Assembly (NCBI GenBank): GCA_040752025.1
Contig: JBFMFR010000040.1
Span: 6,559 to 70,558 of the forward strand
DNA length: 64,000 nucleotides
Reading direction: 5' to 3'
Origin: JBFMFR01 sp040752025
GTDB lineage: Bacteria; Chloroflexota; Anaerolineae; Anaerolineales; UBA4823
Shown in pieces: positions 1 through 6,913 of this stretch. The notes under the pieces were generated by a model. It ran no database searches and had not been told where the DNA came from. It worked only from the letters and a program-made list of their open reading frames with translations. Made by a program: the position numbers and the translations under genes. Position 1 is the stretch's first letter. Each line of letters opens with the position of its first letter.

Positions 1-879
1 GCCAAAGTGTACGAGACTGGCAATAACCTGGGCATCCCTCCGGCGGCCTGGATCGATAACTGCCAGTTCCTGGAGGATGAAATGGAAGAGGAAACCGGCA
101 AGCCCATTCGCTTCCCGGTGGATGAATATGGCGCTGACATCCTGCTGGTACCCCCTTCTGCCGACAATTTCGCCAACGTGGATACCATGATCGGCTACGG
201 GAAACTGTTCTACGCCCTGGGGTTGAGCTGGACCACCAGCACCTATTGCGACGAGGGCGGCAACTTCGGCCTATTCTTGAACTACAACAACCTAAAAAAG
301 GTCAATAACCGTATTCTCGACGCGGCGCGCATGCTGAATGTTAAAACGATTATCTGGGGTGAGTGCGGGCATGCCTGGCGCGGGGCGATTCTAACTCCCA
401 CCCTGAGCGGGCCAATGGATATGTTTGACCCGCCCTACCCCTACCACATCAGCCAGTTCATCGTCGATATCCTGCGCAAAGGCGCCCTGAATGGGCGGAT
501 CGATAAAGAAGCGAACGACCAATACCTGGTCACTTATCACGACCCATGCAACCCGGCACGCGCCGGGCAATTGATCGATGAACCACGCGAGATCTTGCGA
601 GCCTGCTGCAACCACTTCGTCGAGATGCCTGCCGGGACCATCCGAGAGAAAACCTACTGCTGCGGAGCCGGCGGCGGCTTGCTCACCGACGAGTTGATGT
701 CCATCCGTATGGCAGGCGGCAAGCCGCGCGCCATGGCGGTCAAGCACGTCAAAGCCAACTTCCTGGCAACCATCTGCGCCATTTGCAAAGCCAACCTGCC
801 AGAATTGATGAAATACTGGGAAGTGCCGGCTGAGGTGGGCGGCGTGATCCAACTCTTAGGCAATGCCTTGAAGCTTTAG
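1..879 (+). CDS. DsrK-like / HdrD-like Fe-S protein, 5' end outside window
   Basis: The reading frame is open from the first base, so the N-terminus with its expected [4Fe-4S] motifs is missing. What remains (292 codons) is the C-terminal half of a DsrK/HdrD-type protein: an ECGHAWR motif, a YHDPCN motif, a YCCGAGGG motif and a final CAIC. These belong to the paired CCG domains that bind a noncubane or special [4Fe-4S] cluster in HdrB/HdrD and DsrK. In the known family such proteins link a membrane cytochrome b to cytoplasmic thiol/disulfide chemistry. It precedes a dihaem cytochrome by 19 bases, as DsrK precedes DsrJ in dsrMKJOP operons. A second paralogue lies at 9840-11237. The DsrK-like assignment is firm; the substrate is unknown. 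Confidence 0.85.
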   Translation, partial: AKVYETGNNLGIPPAAWIDNCQFLEDEMEEETGKPIRFPVDEYGADILLVPPSADNFANVDTMIGYGKLFYALGLSWTTSTYCDEGGNFGLFLNYNNLKKVNNRILDAARMLNVKTIIWGECGHAWRGAILTPTLSGPMDMFDPPYPYHISQFIVDILRKGALNGRIDKEANDQYLVTYHDPCNPARAGQLIDEPREILRACCNHFVEMPAGTIREKTYCCGAGGGLLTDELMSIRMAGGKPRAMAVKHVKANFLATICAICKANLPELMKYWEVPAEVGGVIQLLGNALKL

Positions 880-898
880 TATACGGAGGCAGTGAAGT

Positions 899-1201
899 AT
901 GCGCAAAATAGCCCTGGTACTGGCTGTACTGACCGTGCTTGTGCTGGTCATTGTGTTTTACCCTACTAATGTGGAAAAACCAGTCAAGGATGGCCCTGGC
1001 CCGCTGTCTGTACGTATCGATGCCAGTTACACCGCACCGGAATACCACAGTCCTCTGGACTGGTGGTACAAGCATCACTGGGAGATCGTCAATCGCGGCG
1101 ATGTGGCCCAGGCCGATTGTCTGTACTGCCATGTGCCAGAAACATCCTGCAACAACTGTCATGCCTACGTAGGCGCTAATCCAATTGTTGCGGAACCATA
1201 A
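899..1201 (+). CDS. small membrane-anchored dihaem cytochrome c
   Basis: This 100-residue protein has one N-terminal hydrophobic segment (about residues 4-21), which serves as signal or anchor. Two CXXCH haem sites follow near the C-terminus: CLYCH at 74-78 and CNNCH at 84-88, only five residues apart. The bulk should therefore be periplasmic. A CGGAGG ribosome site at 884-889 supports the ATG at 899. Its place after a DsrK-like gene resembles dsrJ, but DsrJ is a three-haem protein and I do not see sequence identity, so I call it only a dihaem cytochrome. It probably passes electrons between the membrane complex and the Rieske or monohaem protein encoded next. Confidence 0.8.
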   Translation: MRKIALVLAVLTVLVLVIVFYPTNVEKPVKDGPGPLSVRIDASYTAPEYHSPLDWWYKHHWEIVNRGDVAQADCLYCHVPETSCNNCHAYVGANPIVAEP

Positions 1202-1204
1202 CAA

Positions 1205-1230
1205 GTTAGGTTAGAAGTTAGAAATTAAAA
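1205..1230 (+). repeat. heptad purine-rich spacer repeat, copy 1
   Basis: The spacer between the dihaem cytochrome and the Rieske gene is built of about seven-base units close to GTTAGAA (GTTAG, GTTAGAA, GTTAGAA, ATTAAAA). The same unit fills the spacers at 2138-2160 and 5342-5369. The Rieske gene has no strong Shine-Dalgarno sequence other than what this repeat offers. Confidence 0.6.
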
Positions 1231-1231
1231 G

Positions 1232-1690
1232 ATGAGCGAAAAAGCTGCAACCCCCTATTTCCCTAAGACTTCGGCTTTCTTCACCCGGCGGCAGTTCATC
1301 CAGTTGGGGATCGCCGCGGTGGGCGCAGCCTGGGCTGGCACGGCTCTGCAATCCCAGGTTTTCCCATCCACCTCGGGCGTACAGGAAGCCAAGCCCATCG
1401 AAATTCCCCTGGCCGAATTACCCATCGGTGGGGTCAAATATATTACCTACGGCGGCACTCCTGCGATTGTGCTGCGCACACCCGAGAGCATCAAGGCCTT
1501 CTCGATGATCTGTACGCACCTGGGCTGCACGGTGCAATGGCAAGATGCACAGCAAGAATTCTACTGCCCCTGCCATGATGGGCGTTTCGATCAATTCGGA
1601 GAAGTGATTTCGGGCCCGCCGCCCATCCCTTTGGAATCGTTCACGGTCAAGGTGGAGGGTGACAAAGTCATCGTGGGTGATGTATTCTAA
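1232..1690 (+). CDS. Rieske [2Fe-2S] protein with Tat-type signal
   Basis: This 152-residue protein starts with a twin-arginine motif (TRRQF, about residues 18-22) and a hydrophobic stretch to about residue 40, so it is probably exported folded and stays anchored. The Rieske signature is complete: CTHLGC gives Cys94, His96 and Cys99, and CPCH gives Cys112, Cys114 and His115. The first and last residues of each pair bind the [2Fe-2S] cluster, and Cys99/Cys114 form the usual disulfide. Rieske proteins normally belong to bc-type quinol oxidases, yet no cytochrome bc1/b6-type gene is adjacent. The neighbours are DsrMK- and Psr/Qrc-like subunits, which makes the context unusual. A second Rieske gene lies at 37795-38235. 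Confidence 0.92.
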   Translation: MSEKAATPYFPKTSAFFTRRQFIQLGIAAVGAAWAGTALQSQVFPSTSGVQEAKPIEIPLAELPIGGVKYITYGGTPAIVLRTPESIKAFSMICTHLGCTVQWQDAQQEFYCPCHDGRFDQFGEVISGPPPIPLESFTVKVEGDKVIVGDVF

Positions 1691-1703
1691 GCCGGAGGCG
1701 CGC

Positions 1704-2135
1704 ATGCGAACAACCAAACGAAAACACCAGAGTCTTCCTCAGCATTCAGCGCATAGGGCACGCCCGATGCTTCCGCTGGCAATGATGGTAATTGCCTTCC
1801 TGCTGCTGTTGGTGATCTTGATGCAACCTGCGACCAACGCCCGGGCCTTGCCAGAGTATTCCGCTCAGACAGGCGAGCCCTGCGCCACCTGCCACGTCAG
1901 CCCTTCGGGCGGTGGCCCGCGCGGACCGCGCGGCCAGGCCTGGGTAGGTGAAGGCAAGCCAGGCGCGGTACCCAGCCTGGTGGATGCCCTGGAAGCGCTG
2001 GGCGTACACCTGGATGTCGATCCGTCTTACTATGAAATTGTCCCAGATACCATCCAACCCGCCCAACCGCTGCCGCTCCGCCCCGCCGAAGCTGACGCTT
2101 TGCAGGATTGGCTAAGCGACTACGATGGGAATTAG
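1704..2135 (+). CDS. membrane-anchored monohaem cytochrome c
   Basis: From the ATG at 1704, preceded by GGAGG at 1694-1698, the protein is 143 residues. An in-frame ATG at 1659 would overlap the Rieske gene and lacks a ribosome site, so I prefer 1704. A basic N-terminus is followed by one hydrophobic helix (about 24-41) and a single haem site, CATCH, at 60-64, followed by a Gly/Pro-rich stretch. The C-terminal half has no recognised motif. It is translated 13 bases after the Rieske stop and probably takes electrons from the Rieske centre or from the haem proteins of the same operon. I do not recognise a named family. Confidence 0.75.
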   Translation: MRTTKRKHQSLPQHSAHRARPMLPLAMMVIAFLLLLVILMQPATNARALPEYSAQTGEPCATCHVSPSGGGPRGPRGQAWVGEGKPGAVPSLVDALEALGVHLDVDPSYYEIVPDTIQPAQPLPLRPAEADALQDWLSDYDGN

Positions 2136-2137
2136 GG

Positions 2138-2160
2138 AGTTAGAAGGTAGAAGTTAGAAG
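2138..2160 (+). repeat. heptad purine-rich spacer repeat, copy 2
   Basis: GAGTTAGAAG, GTAGAAG and TTAGAAG units fill the start of the spacer between the monohaem cytochrome and the molybdopterin oxidoreductase gene. They run on into AAGAAGCAGGAATAGG, which carries the likely ribosome site of the next gene. The unit resembles those at 1205-1230 and 5342-5369. Confidence 0.55.
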
Positions 2161-2181
2161 CAAGAAGCAGGAATAGGTAAT

Positions 2182-4626
2182 ATGGAAGAACCGAGAAGCA
2201 AGCAGCAATTACACCCAGAACCGGTAAACACCCGGCCGGAAATCACCCGGCGAGATTTCGTGAAGGCTGGCGCGGCGGCTACCGCGCTGGGCGCAGCAAC
2301 TCTGGCTTGCAAACAAGGCAGCCTCACTTCGGTAGCAGAATTGACTTTCCCATCAACAGGCAGCCTGGAAGAAAGCATTGTGCGCACTACCTGTGCCATG
2401 TGCCCAAACGGCTGCGGATTGGAAGTGCGCGTGGTGAGCGGGAAAGCGACCAAAGTGGAAGGCAACGCTTTGCATCCCCTCAACCAGGGTGTGTGCTGCC
2501 TGAAAGCACAGGCCAGCCTGGAAGTGCTCTACAGCCCGGAGCGCCTGGAGCACCCGCGCCTGCGCACGGGCGACCGGCGCGATCCCGCCAGCCAGGCAAA
2601 TTGGAAAGAAATTTCCTGGGATGAAGCGCTGACCCTGCTGGCTAACAAGCTGGACGAGCTGCGCAAGGCCGGGCAGGCGCACACGGTGGCGCTGATGCAT
2701 GGTGAAACGCGCGGCCAGATGCGCGCTCTCATGCAGCGCTTCATGCAGGCCTATGGCTCACCCAACCTGATCTCGCGCGAGAGCCTGGGAGAAGGGGCAG
2801 CGCGCCTGGGCATGCTGCTCTCTCAAGGCATCAATGGCCTGCCGGTATATGACCTGAACAACTGCAATTACGCCATCACCTTCGGCGGCAACCTGCTTGA
2901 ATCCAGCCGCAGCGTGATCAGCTACCTGGGATCGGCGGCCTTCATGCGCAGAGGCCGTCCGCAGCGCGGCAAGCTGGTGGCAGTCCACCCGCGCCTGTCC
3001 CTGACCGGCGTCAAAGCCGACGAGTGGGTGCCAATCCGCCCGGGAACCTACGCCGCCCTGGCATTAGGGATGGCCAATGTGATCATCAACAGCCAGCTTT
3101 ATGATGAGAGCTTCGTACGCGACTTCACCTTTGGCTTTGAAGACTTCGAAGACGAAAACGGCCAGGTGCACAAAGGCTTCAAGAGCCTGGTGCTGGAGGA
3201 ATACACCCTGGAGCACGCCTCCCTGATCACGGGCGTTTCAACGGATATCATCGCTCGCCTGGCTGGCGAGTTTGCTACCAATCGCCCGGCGGTGGCGATC
3301 ATGCCCGCCGAGACTGGAGAACTGAACAGCGGTAACAGCCTGTACACCGCCCTGGCGATCCACGCCCTGAACGCACTGGTCGGTTCGATCGACGCCCAGG
3401 GCGGCGTGTGGGTGCAACGCTTCCCGGATGTAGCTGCCTGGCCTGATTACGCCCAGGACGCCCTGGGAAAGCAAAGCCTGGGCCAGGAGCGCCTGGATGG
3501 CGCCGGAACAGCCAGCCTACCCCTGGCCAGTTCAGCCTACCACCAGGTCGCCAGGCGCATCCTGGAAGGCCAGCCTTACCCGGTCAACCTGCTGATGCTG
3601 TTGAATGCCAACCCGGTCTACGACATCCCGGATAACGGGCAACTTGCTCGGGCGCTGATGCAGGTGCCCTTCGTGGTGAGTTTCAGCTCCATTATGGACG
3701 AAAGCGCCGCGCACGCCGACCTGATCCTGCCCGCCAGCACATTCCTGGAAGTCTGGGGGGATGATTATATGGAAGGCACGGGTTACCCGGGCGTATCCTT
3801 GCGCCAGCCGGTAGTAGCGCCGGTGCACGATACGCGCGACCCGGCAGACGTGCTGCTCAACCTGGCGCAGCGCCTGGGCGGCAGCCTCAGCCAGGCTTTG
3901 CCCTGGGAGGATTACCGCGCCCTGGTCGAACACCGCCTGAGCGGCATCGACATGGATTGGGAAAAGTACGTGAGCAATGGCTTTTGGGCGCAGTTGGTGT
4001 ATTTCAACGCCCAACCGAGCAGCCAGGCCTGGGGTGAGGTGGTCGGTCGCGACCGCCTGAACGCCCCCAAGGATGGTCGCTTCGATTTCTTCTCGCGCGA
4101 ATTGTTTTCGCTGCTGGGGAAGATGCAGGGCAAATCCCCGGACGATTTGGATTGCCTGCCGCACTTCAACCTGCCAACCTCGCTCAGTGAAAAGACTCAG
4201 GAAGCCAGCGAATACCCCTTCCTGCTCATCACCCAGGCGCTGATCACGCAATCACAAAACTGGCCTGGCGTAATCCCAACCTTGCAAGAATCCTACGGAT
4301 TGCAGGTCCATACCAAGTGGAGTAGTTGGGTCGAGTTAAACCACCTGGCTGCAGAAGCACTCGAACTCAAAGATGATGACCTGGTGTGGGTCGAATCGCC
4401 GTCCGGGCGTGTGCAGGCTATAGTGCGCGTCTATGATGGGATATGGCCCAACGCGGTGTTCATGCCGGCCGGGATGGGACATTTCACCACAGTCAGGTGG
4501 GGCGCCCATTCTCCAGAGAAATGGCGCGTGGGCGCCAATCCGAATGAACTGATGCAAACCGCTAGCGAGCCGCTGTGCGGCCAGGCGGTCTTCAACCCGA
4601 CTCGAGTTCGTATTTATCGAAGCTAA
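2182..4626 (+). CDS. molybdopterin-family oxidoreductase catalytic-type subunit (Psr/Qrc-like)
   Basis: This 814-residue protein has a Tat signal (TRRDF, residues 22-26), an N-terminal [4Fe-4S] motif (Cys71, Cys74, Cys78 and Cys105 or 106), the long molybdopterin-binding body, and a C-terminal MGD-binding beta-barrel region (from about 680). With the following four-cluster protein and NrfD-type subunit it forms a classical three-subunit complex-iron-sulfur-molybdoenzyme set as in PsrABC, PhsABC or QrcBCD. At the loop GSPNLISRESLG (192-203), where polysulfide reductase and formate dehydrogenase relatives usually carry the metal-binding Cys, I see no Cys. That recalls QrcB and ActB, which lack molybdenum. 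It therefore may be a structural electron-transfer subunit rather than a reductase. The family assignment is strong; substrate and metal content are open. Confidence 0.9.
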   Translation: MEEPRSKQQLHPEPVNTRPEITRRDFVKAGAAATALGAATLACKQGSLTSVAELTFPSTGSLEESIVRTTCAMCPNGCGLEVRVVSGKATKVEGNALHPLNQGVCCLKAQASLEVLYSPERLEHPRLRTGDRRDPASQANWKEISWDEALTLLANKLDELRKAGQAHTVALMHGETRGQMRALMQRFMQAYGSPNLISRESLGEGAARLGMLLSQGINGLPVYDLNNCNYAITFGGNLLESSRSVISYLGSAAFMRRGRPQRGKLVAVHPRLSLTGVKADEWVPIRPGTYAALALGMANVIINSQLYDESFVRDFTFGFEDFEDENGQVHKGFKSLVLEEYTLEHASLITGVSTDIIARLAGEFATNRPAVAIMPAETGELNSGNSLYTALAIHALNALVGSIDAQGGVWVQRFPDVAAWPDYAQDALGKQSLGQERLDGAGTASLPLASSAYHQVARRILEGQPYPVNLLMLLNANPVYDIPDNGQLARALMQVPFVVSFSSIMDESAAHADLILPASTFLEVWGDDYMEGTGYPGVSLRQPVVAPVHDTRDPADVLLNLAQRLGGSLSQALPWEDYRALVEHRLSGIDMDWEKYVSNGFWAQLVYFNAQPSSQAWGEVVGRDRLNAPKDGRFDFFSRELFSLLGKMQGKSPDDLDCLPHFNLPTSLSEKTQEASEYPFLLITQALITQSQNWPGVIPTLQESYGLQVHTKWSSWVELNHLAAEALELKDDDLVWVESPSGRVQAIVRVYDGIWPNAVFMPAGMGHFTTVRWGAHSPEKWRVGANPNELMQTASEPLCGQAVFNPTRVRIYRS

Positions 4627-4650
4627 TCATTACAGGTTAGGAGGTCTGGT

Positions 4651-5337
4651 ATGCCCCGTTGGGGAATGGTGATCGATCTGGATAAATGCTTTGCCTGCCA
4701 GAGCTGCACGGCCGCCTGCCGCATGGAGAACAACACACCCGTGGCAGGTCCCGATCAGACTGGCGTAGGTCGTGCGATCCTGTGGAACGAGGTGCTGCCC
4801 TTCGTGGAAGGGGAATATCCCTACACCAAGGTGACTATGCTGCCCCGCCCGTGTATGCACTGCGACGAGCCGCCGTGCACCAAGGTGTGCCCGGTCAAAG
4901 CGACTTACAAGAACGAAGAAGGCCTGGTAGTTGTCGATTACGCCCGCTGCATCGGCTGCCGCATGTGCACCGTGGCCTGCCCGTACGAGATGCGCTACTT
5001 CAACTGGTTCCGGCCGGAATGGCCCGAAGCGCTCAAAGCGCACCTGAATCCCGATCCAGAAGTAGCCCCGCGTCCAGTCGGCGTTGTGGAGAAATGCACG
5101 TTCTGCATCCAGCGCCTGCGCAAAGCCCGCGAAAAAGCCGATGCAGAGGGCCGGCCCTTCACAGCCACCGATTACATCCCGGCCTGCGTGCAAACCTGCA
5201 CCGGCCACGCCCGCTACTTCGGCGACCTGGACGATCCCACCAGCCTGGTCTACAAGCTGTCGCACAGCCCGCGGGCCTTCCGCTTGCTGGAAGAACTGGG
5301 CACTGAGCCGAAGGTGTATTACCTGAAACAAGGGTGA
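4651..5337 (+). CDS. four-cluster [4Fe-4S] ferredoxin subunit (PsrB/QrcC-like)
   Basis: The 228-residue protein contains four groups of cysteines arranged as in PsrB, PhsB, DmsB and QrcC: CFACQSC with a following Cys (13-23), CMHCDEPPC with CP, CIGCRMC with CP, and a split pair CTFC...CVQTC. These should hold four [4Fe-4S] clusters forming a wire between the molybdopterin-family subunit and the NrfD-type membrane subunit. There is no signal peptide, so it would ride out with the Tat substrate encoded upstream. AGGAGG at 4639-4644 fixes the ATG at 4651. Confidence 0.93.
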   Translation: MPRWGMVIDLDKCFACQSCTAACRMENNTPVAGPDQTGVGRAILWNEVLPFVEGEYPYTKVTMLPRPCMHCDEPPCTKVCPVKATYKNEEGLVVVDYARCIGCRMCTVACPYEMRYFNWFRPEWPEALKAHLNPDPEVAPRPVGVVEKCTFCIQRLRKAREKADAEGRPFTATDYIPACVQTCTGHARYFGDLDDPTSLVYKLSHSPRAFRLLEELGTEPKVYYLKQG

Positions 5338-5341
5338 GAAA

Positions 5342-5369
5342 GTTAGAAATTAGAGGTTAGGAGCTAGAA
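5342..5369 (+). repeat. heptad purine-rich spacer repeat, copy 3
   Basis: Four back-to-back seven-base units, GTTAGAA, ATTAGAG, GTTAGGA and GCTAGAA, occupy almost the whole 36-base spacer before the NrfD-type gene. The third unit supplies the AGGAG of the ribosome site. This is the cleanest heptad register of the three copies. Confidence 0.65.
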
Positions 5370-5373
5370 GTTT

Positions 5374-6729
5374 ATGGAAAGCTGGCATCCAGAAAATGAG
5401 CACGAAGGAGCTGTCCTGGCCACGGTGAAAAAAGTCACCCTGGTGGACAAACTGCTCTGGGCTTTTCTGTCAGCGTTGGTGCTGCTGGGGGTTGGCGCTT
5501 ACGTGCGGCAGTTCATCCTGGGCCTGGGCGTGACCGGCTTGAACCGGCCAGTCTACTGGGGCATTTACCTGACCAACTTTGTTTTCTTCATCGGCCTGGC
5601 GCACTCCGGGACTTTCATCTCAGCGATCCTGCGCGTCGCCGGGCAGGGCTGGCGCAAACCACTCACCCGCGCCGCTGAAGCGATCACGCTCTTCAGCTTG
5701 CCGTTCGGCGTGGCCTCCATCCTCTCCGACATGGGCCGCCCGGAGCGCGTCTTCAACATCATCTTTTACGGGCGCTACCAATCGCCCCTGCTGTGGGACT
5801 TCACCGCCGTGGGCCTGTACCTGCTTTCCAGCATTGTGTTCATGTATCTGTCGCTGCTGCCGGACATCGCCCTGTGCCGCGACCGGTTGACAGATGTGCC
5901 ACACTGGCAGCAACGTATGTACAAGATCCTGGCGCTGGGCTGGAACGGCCACCCTGGGCAGTTCCACCGGCTGGAGAAAGTGCTGGATGGCATGGCGATC
6001 TTCATGACCATGCTGGTTGTTACCGTGCACACCGTGGTTTCCTGGGCTTTTGGCATGACCCTGCAACCCGGCTGGCACACCGCCCTGCTGGGACCTTTCT
6101 TCCTGCTGGGTGCGATCCTGTCCGGCACCGCGGCGGTAGTGATTGTGCTGTCGATCCTGCGGAGGGTGTACAAACTCGAAAAAGTGCTCACCCTCAGCCT
6201 GTTCAACTCGCTGCGCAAACTGCTGATCACCTTCACCCTGGGTTGGATTTACATGATGATCGCCGAGAGCCTGACGATTGGCTACGGCAACATGACCGAG
6301 GAGATGCGCGTCCTGACCGACAAATTCACCGGCGAATATGCCACGATGTTCTGGATGATGGGCGTGCTGGTCTTCGTGCTGCCGCTGCTGATCTTCATCT
6401 TCAAAGGCAAGAACAGCATCGGCTGGATGGTGGCCGCTTCGCTGCTGATCAACGTGGGCATGTGGCTGGAACGCTTCATCGTGATCGTGCCCAGCGAAAT
6501 CTGGCCGCGCTTGCTGCACGACCTGGGCCAGGGCCGCTATTTCCCTACCTGGACGGAATTTTTGATCACCCTGGCCTGTTTCTCGGGCATGTTCCTGCTC
6601 TACGCGATATTCACTCGCTATTTCCCGATCATCCCCTTGTGGGAAACTGCCGAAAGCGAAACTTACGCAGTTGGAAAACTTCCGCTGGATATTCCACACC
6701 CGGCAGACGGAGGCTCCTATGGAGATTAG
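5374..6729 (+). CDS. NrfD/PsrC-type polytopic quinone-interacting membrane subunit
   Basis: This 451-residue protein is almost entirely hydrophobic, with about nine or ten transmembrane helices starting near residue 27, and matches the NrfD/PsrC/DsrP/QrcD family that exchanges electrons or protons with menaquinone. Family-typical features include a GRPERVFNI segment around residues 118-126 and a VVTVHTVVSW stretch near 213-222. It follows the Fe-S subunit in the standard order. Its stop overlaps the start of the small membrane protein at 6719, indicating translational coupling. Confidence 0.93.
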   Translation: MESWHPENEHEGAVLATVKKVTLVDKLLWAFLSALVLLGVGAYVRQFILGLGVTGLNRPVYWGIYLTNFVFFIGLAHSGTFISAILRVAGQGWRKPLTRAAEAITLFSLPFGVASILSDMGRPERVFNIIFYGRYQSPLLWDFTAVGLYLLSSIVFMYLSLLPDIALCRDRLTDVPHWQQRMYKILALGWNGHPGQFHRLEKVLDGMAIFMTMLVVTVHTVVSWAFGMTLQPGWHTALLGPFFLLGAILSGTAAVVIVLSILRRVYKLEKVLTLSLFNSLRKLLITFTLGWIYMMIAESLTIGYGNMTEEMRVLTDKFTGEYATMFWMMGVLVFVLPLLIFIFKGKNSIGWMVAASLLINVGMWLERFIVIVPSEIWPRLLHDLGQGRYFPTWTEFLITLACFSGMFLLYAIFTRYFPIIPLWETAESETYAVGKLPLDIPHPADGGSYGD

Positions 6730-6913
6730 CAACCTGCTTTTTGCCCTGATCGACAGCGATGGCCCAGGCGGTGTGATCATCCTGATCGTCTTGATCGCAG
6801 CCTGCGCGATCTACTACGGGCTGACGCGCTGGATTATCGGCGGATCGCTTCAGGAGAAGGCGGAACAGGAAGTTCCGGCGGAACAGGAAGTTCCGAAGGT
6901 GGATTCCCAATGA
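6719..6913 (+). CDS. small single-pass membrane protein of the respiratory complex
   Basis: The ATG at 6719 follows CGGAGG at 6708-6713 and yields 64 residues. One hydrophobic helix (about residues 14-34) is followed by a short charged tail. The tail is encoded by two copies of a 17-bp palindrome, which give the repeated peptide EQEVPAEQEVP. It overlaps the NrfD-type gene by 11 bases and the next gene by ATGA, so it is embedded in the operon and is probably a small accessory subunit. No named family is recognised. The longer frame from 6671 lies inside the NrfD gene and is unlikely. Confidence 0.65.
   Translation: MEISNLLFALIDSDGPGGVIILIVLIAACAIYYGLTRWIIGGSLQEKAEQEVPAEQEVPKVDSQ
6861..6895 (+). 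repeat. tandem 17-bp palindromic repeat, pair A
   Basis: Two copies of CGGAACAGGAAGTTCCG (6861-6877 and 6879-6895) lie in tandem with an 18-bp period, so they stay in frame. Each copy can form a six-base stem, CGGAAC with GTTCCG, around an AGGAA loop. A variant pair is found in the next gene at 6983-7017. Confidence 0.8.

Noticed and set aside
5620..6780. 386-codon open frame on the minus strand
   Set aside because: It is antisense to the NrfD-type gene, with His/Gln/Asp-rich composition typical of a reversed high-GC gene and no ribosome site or domain.
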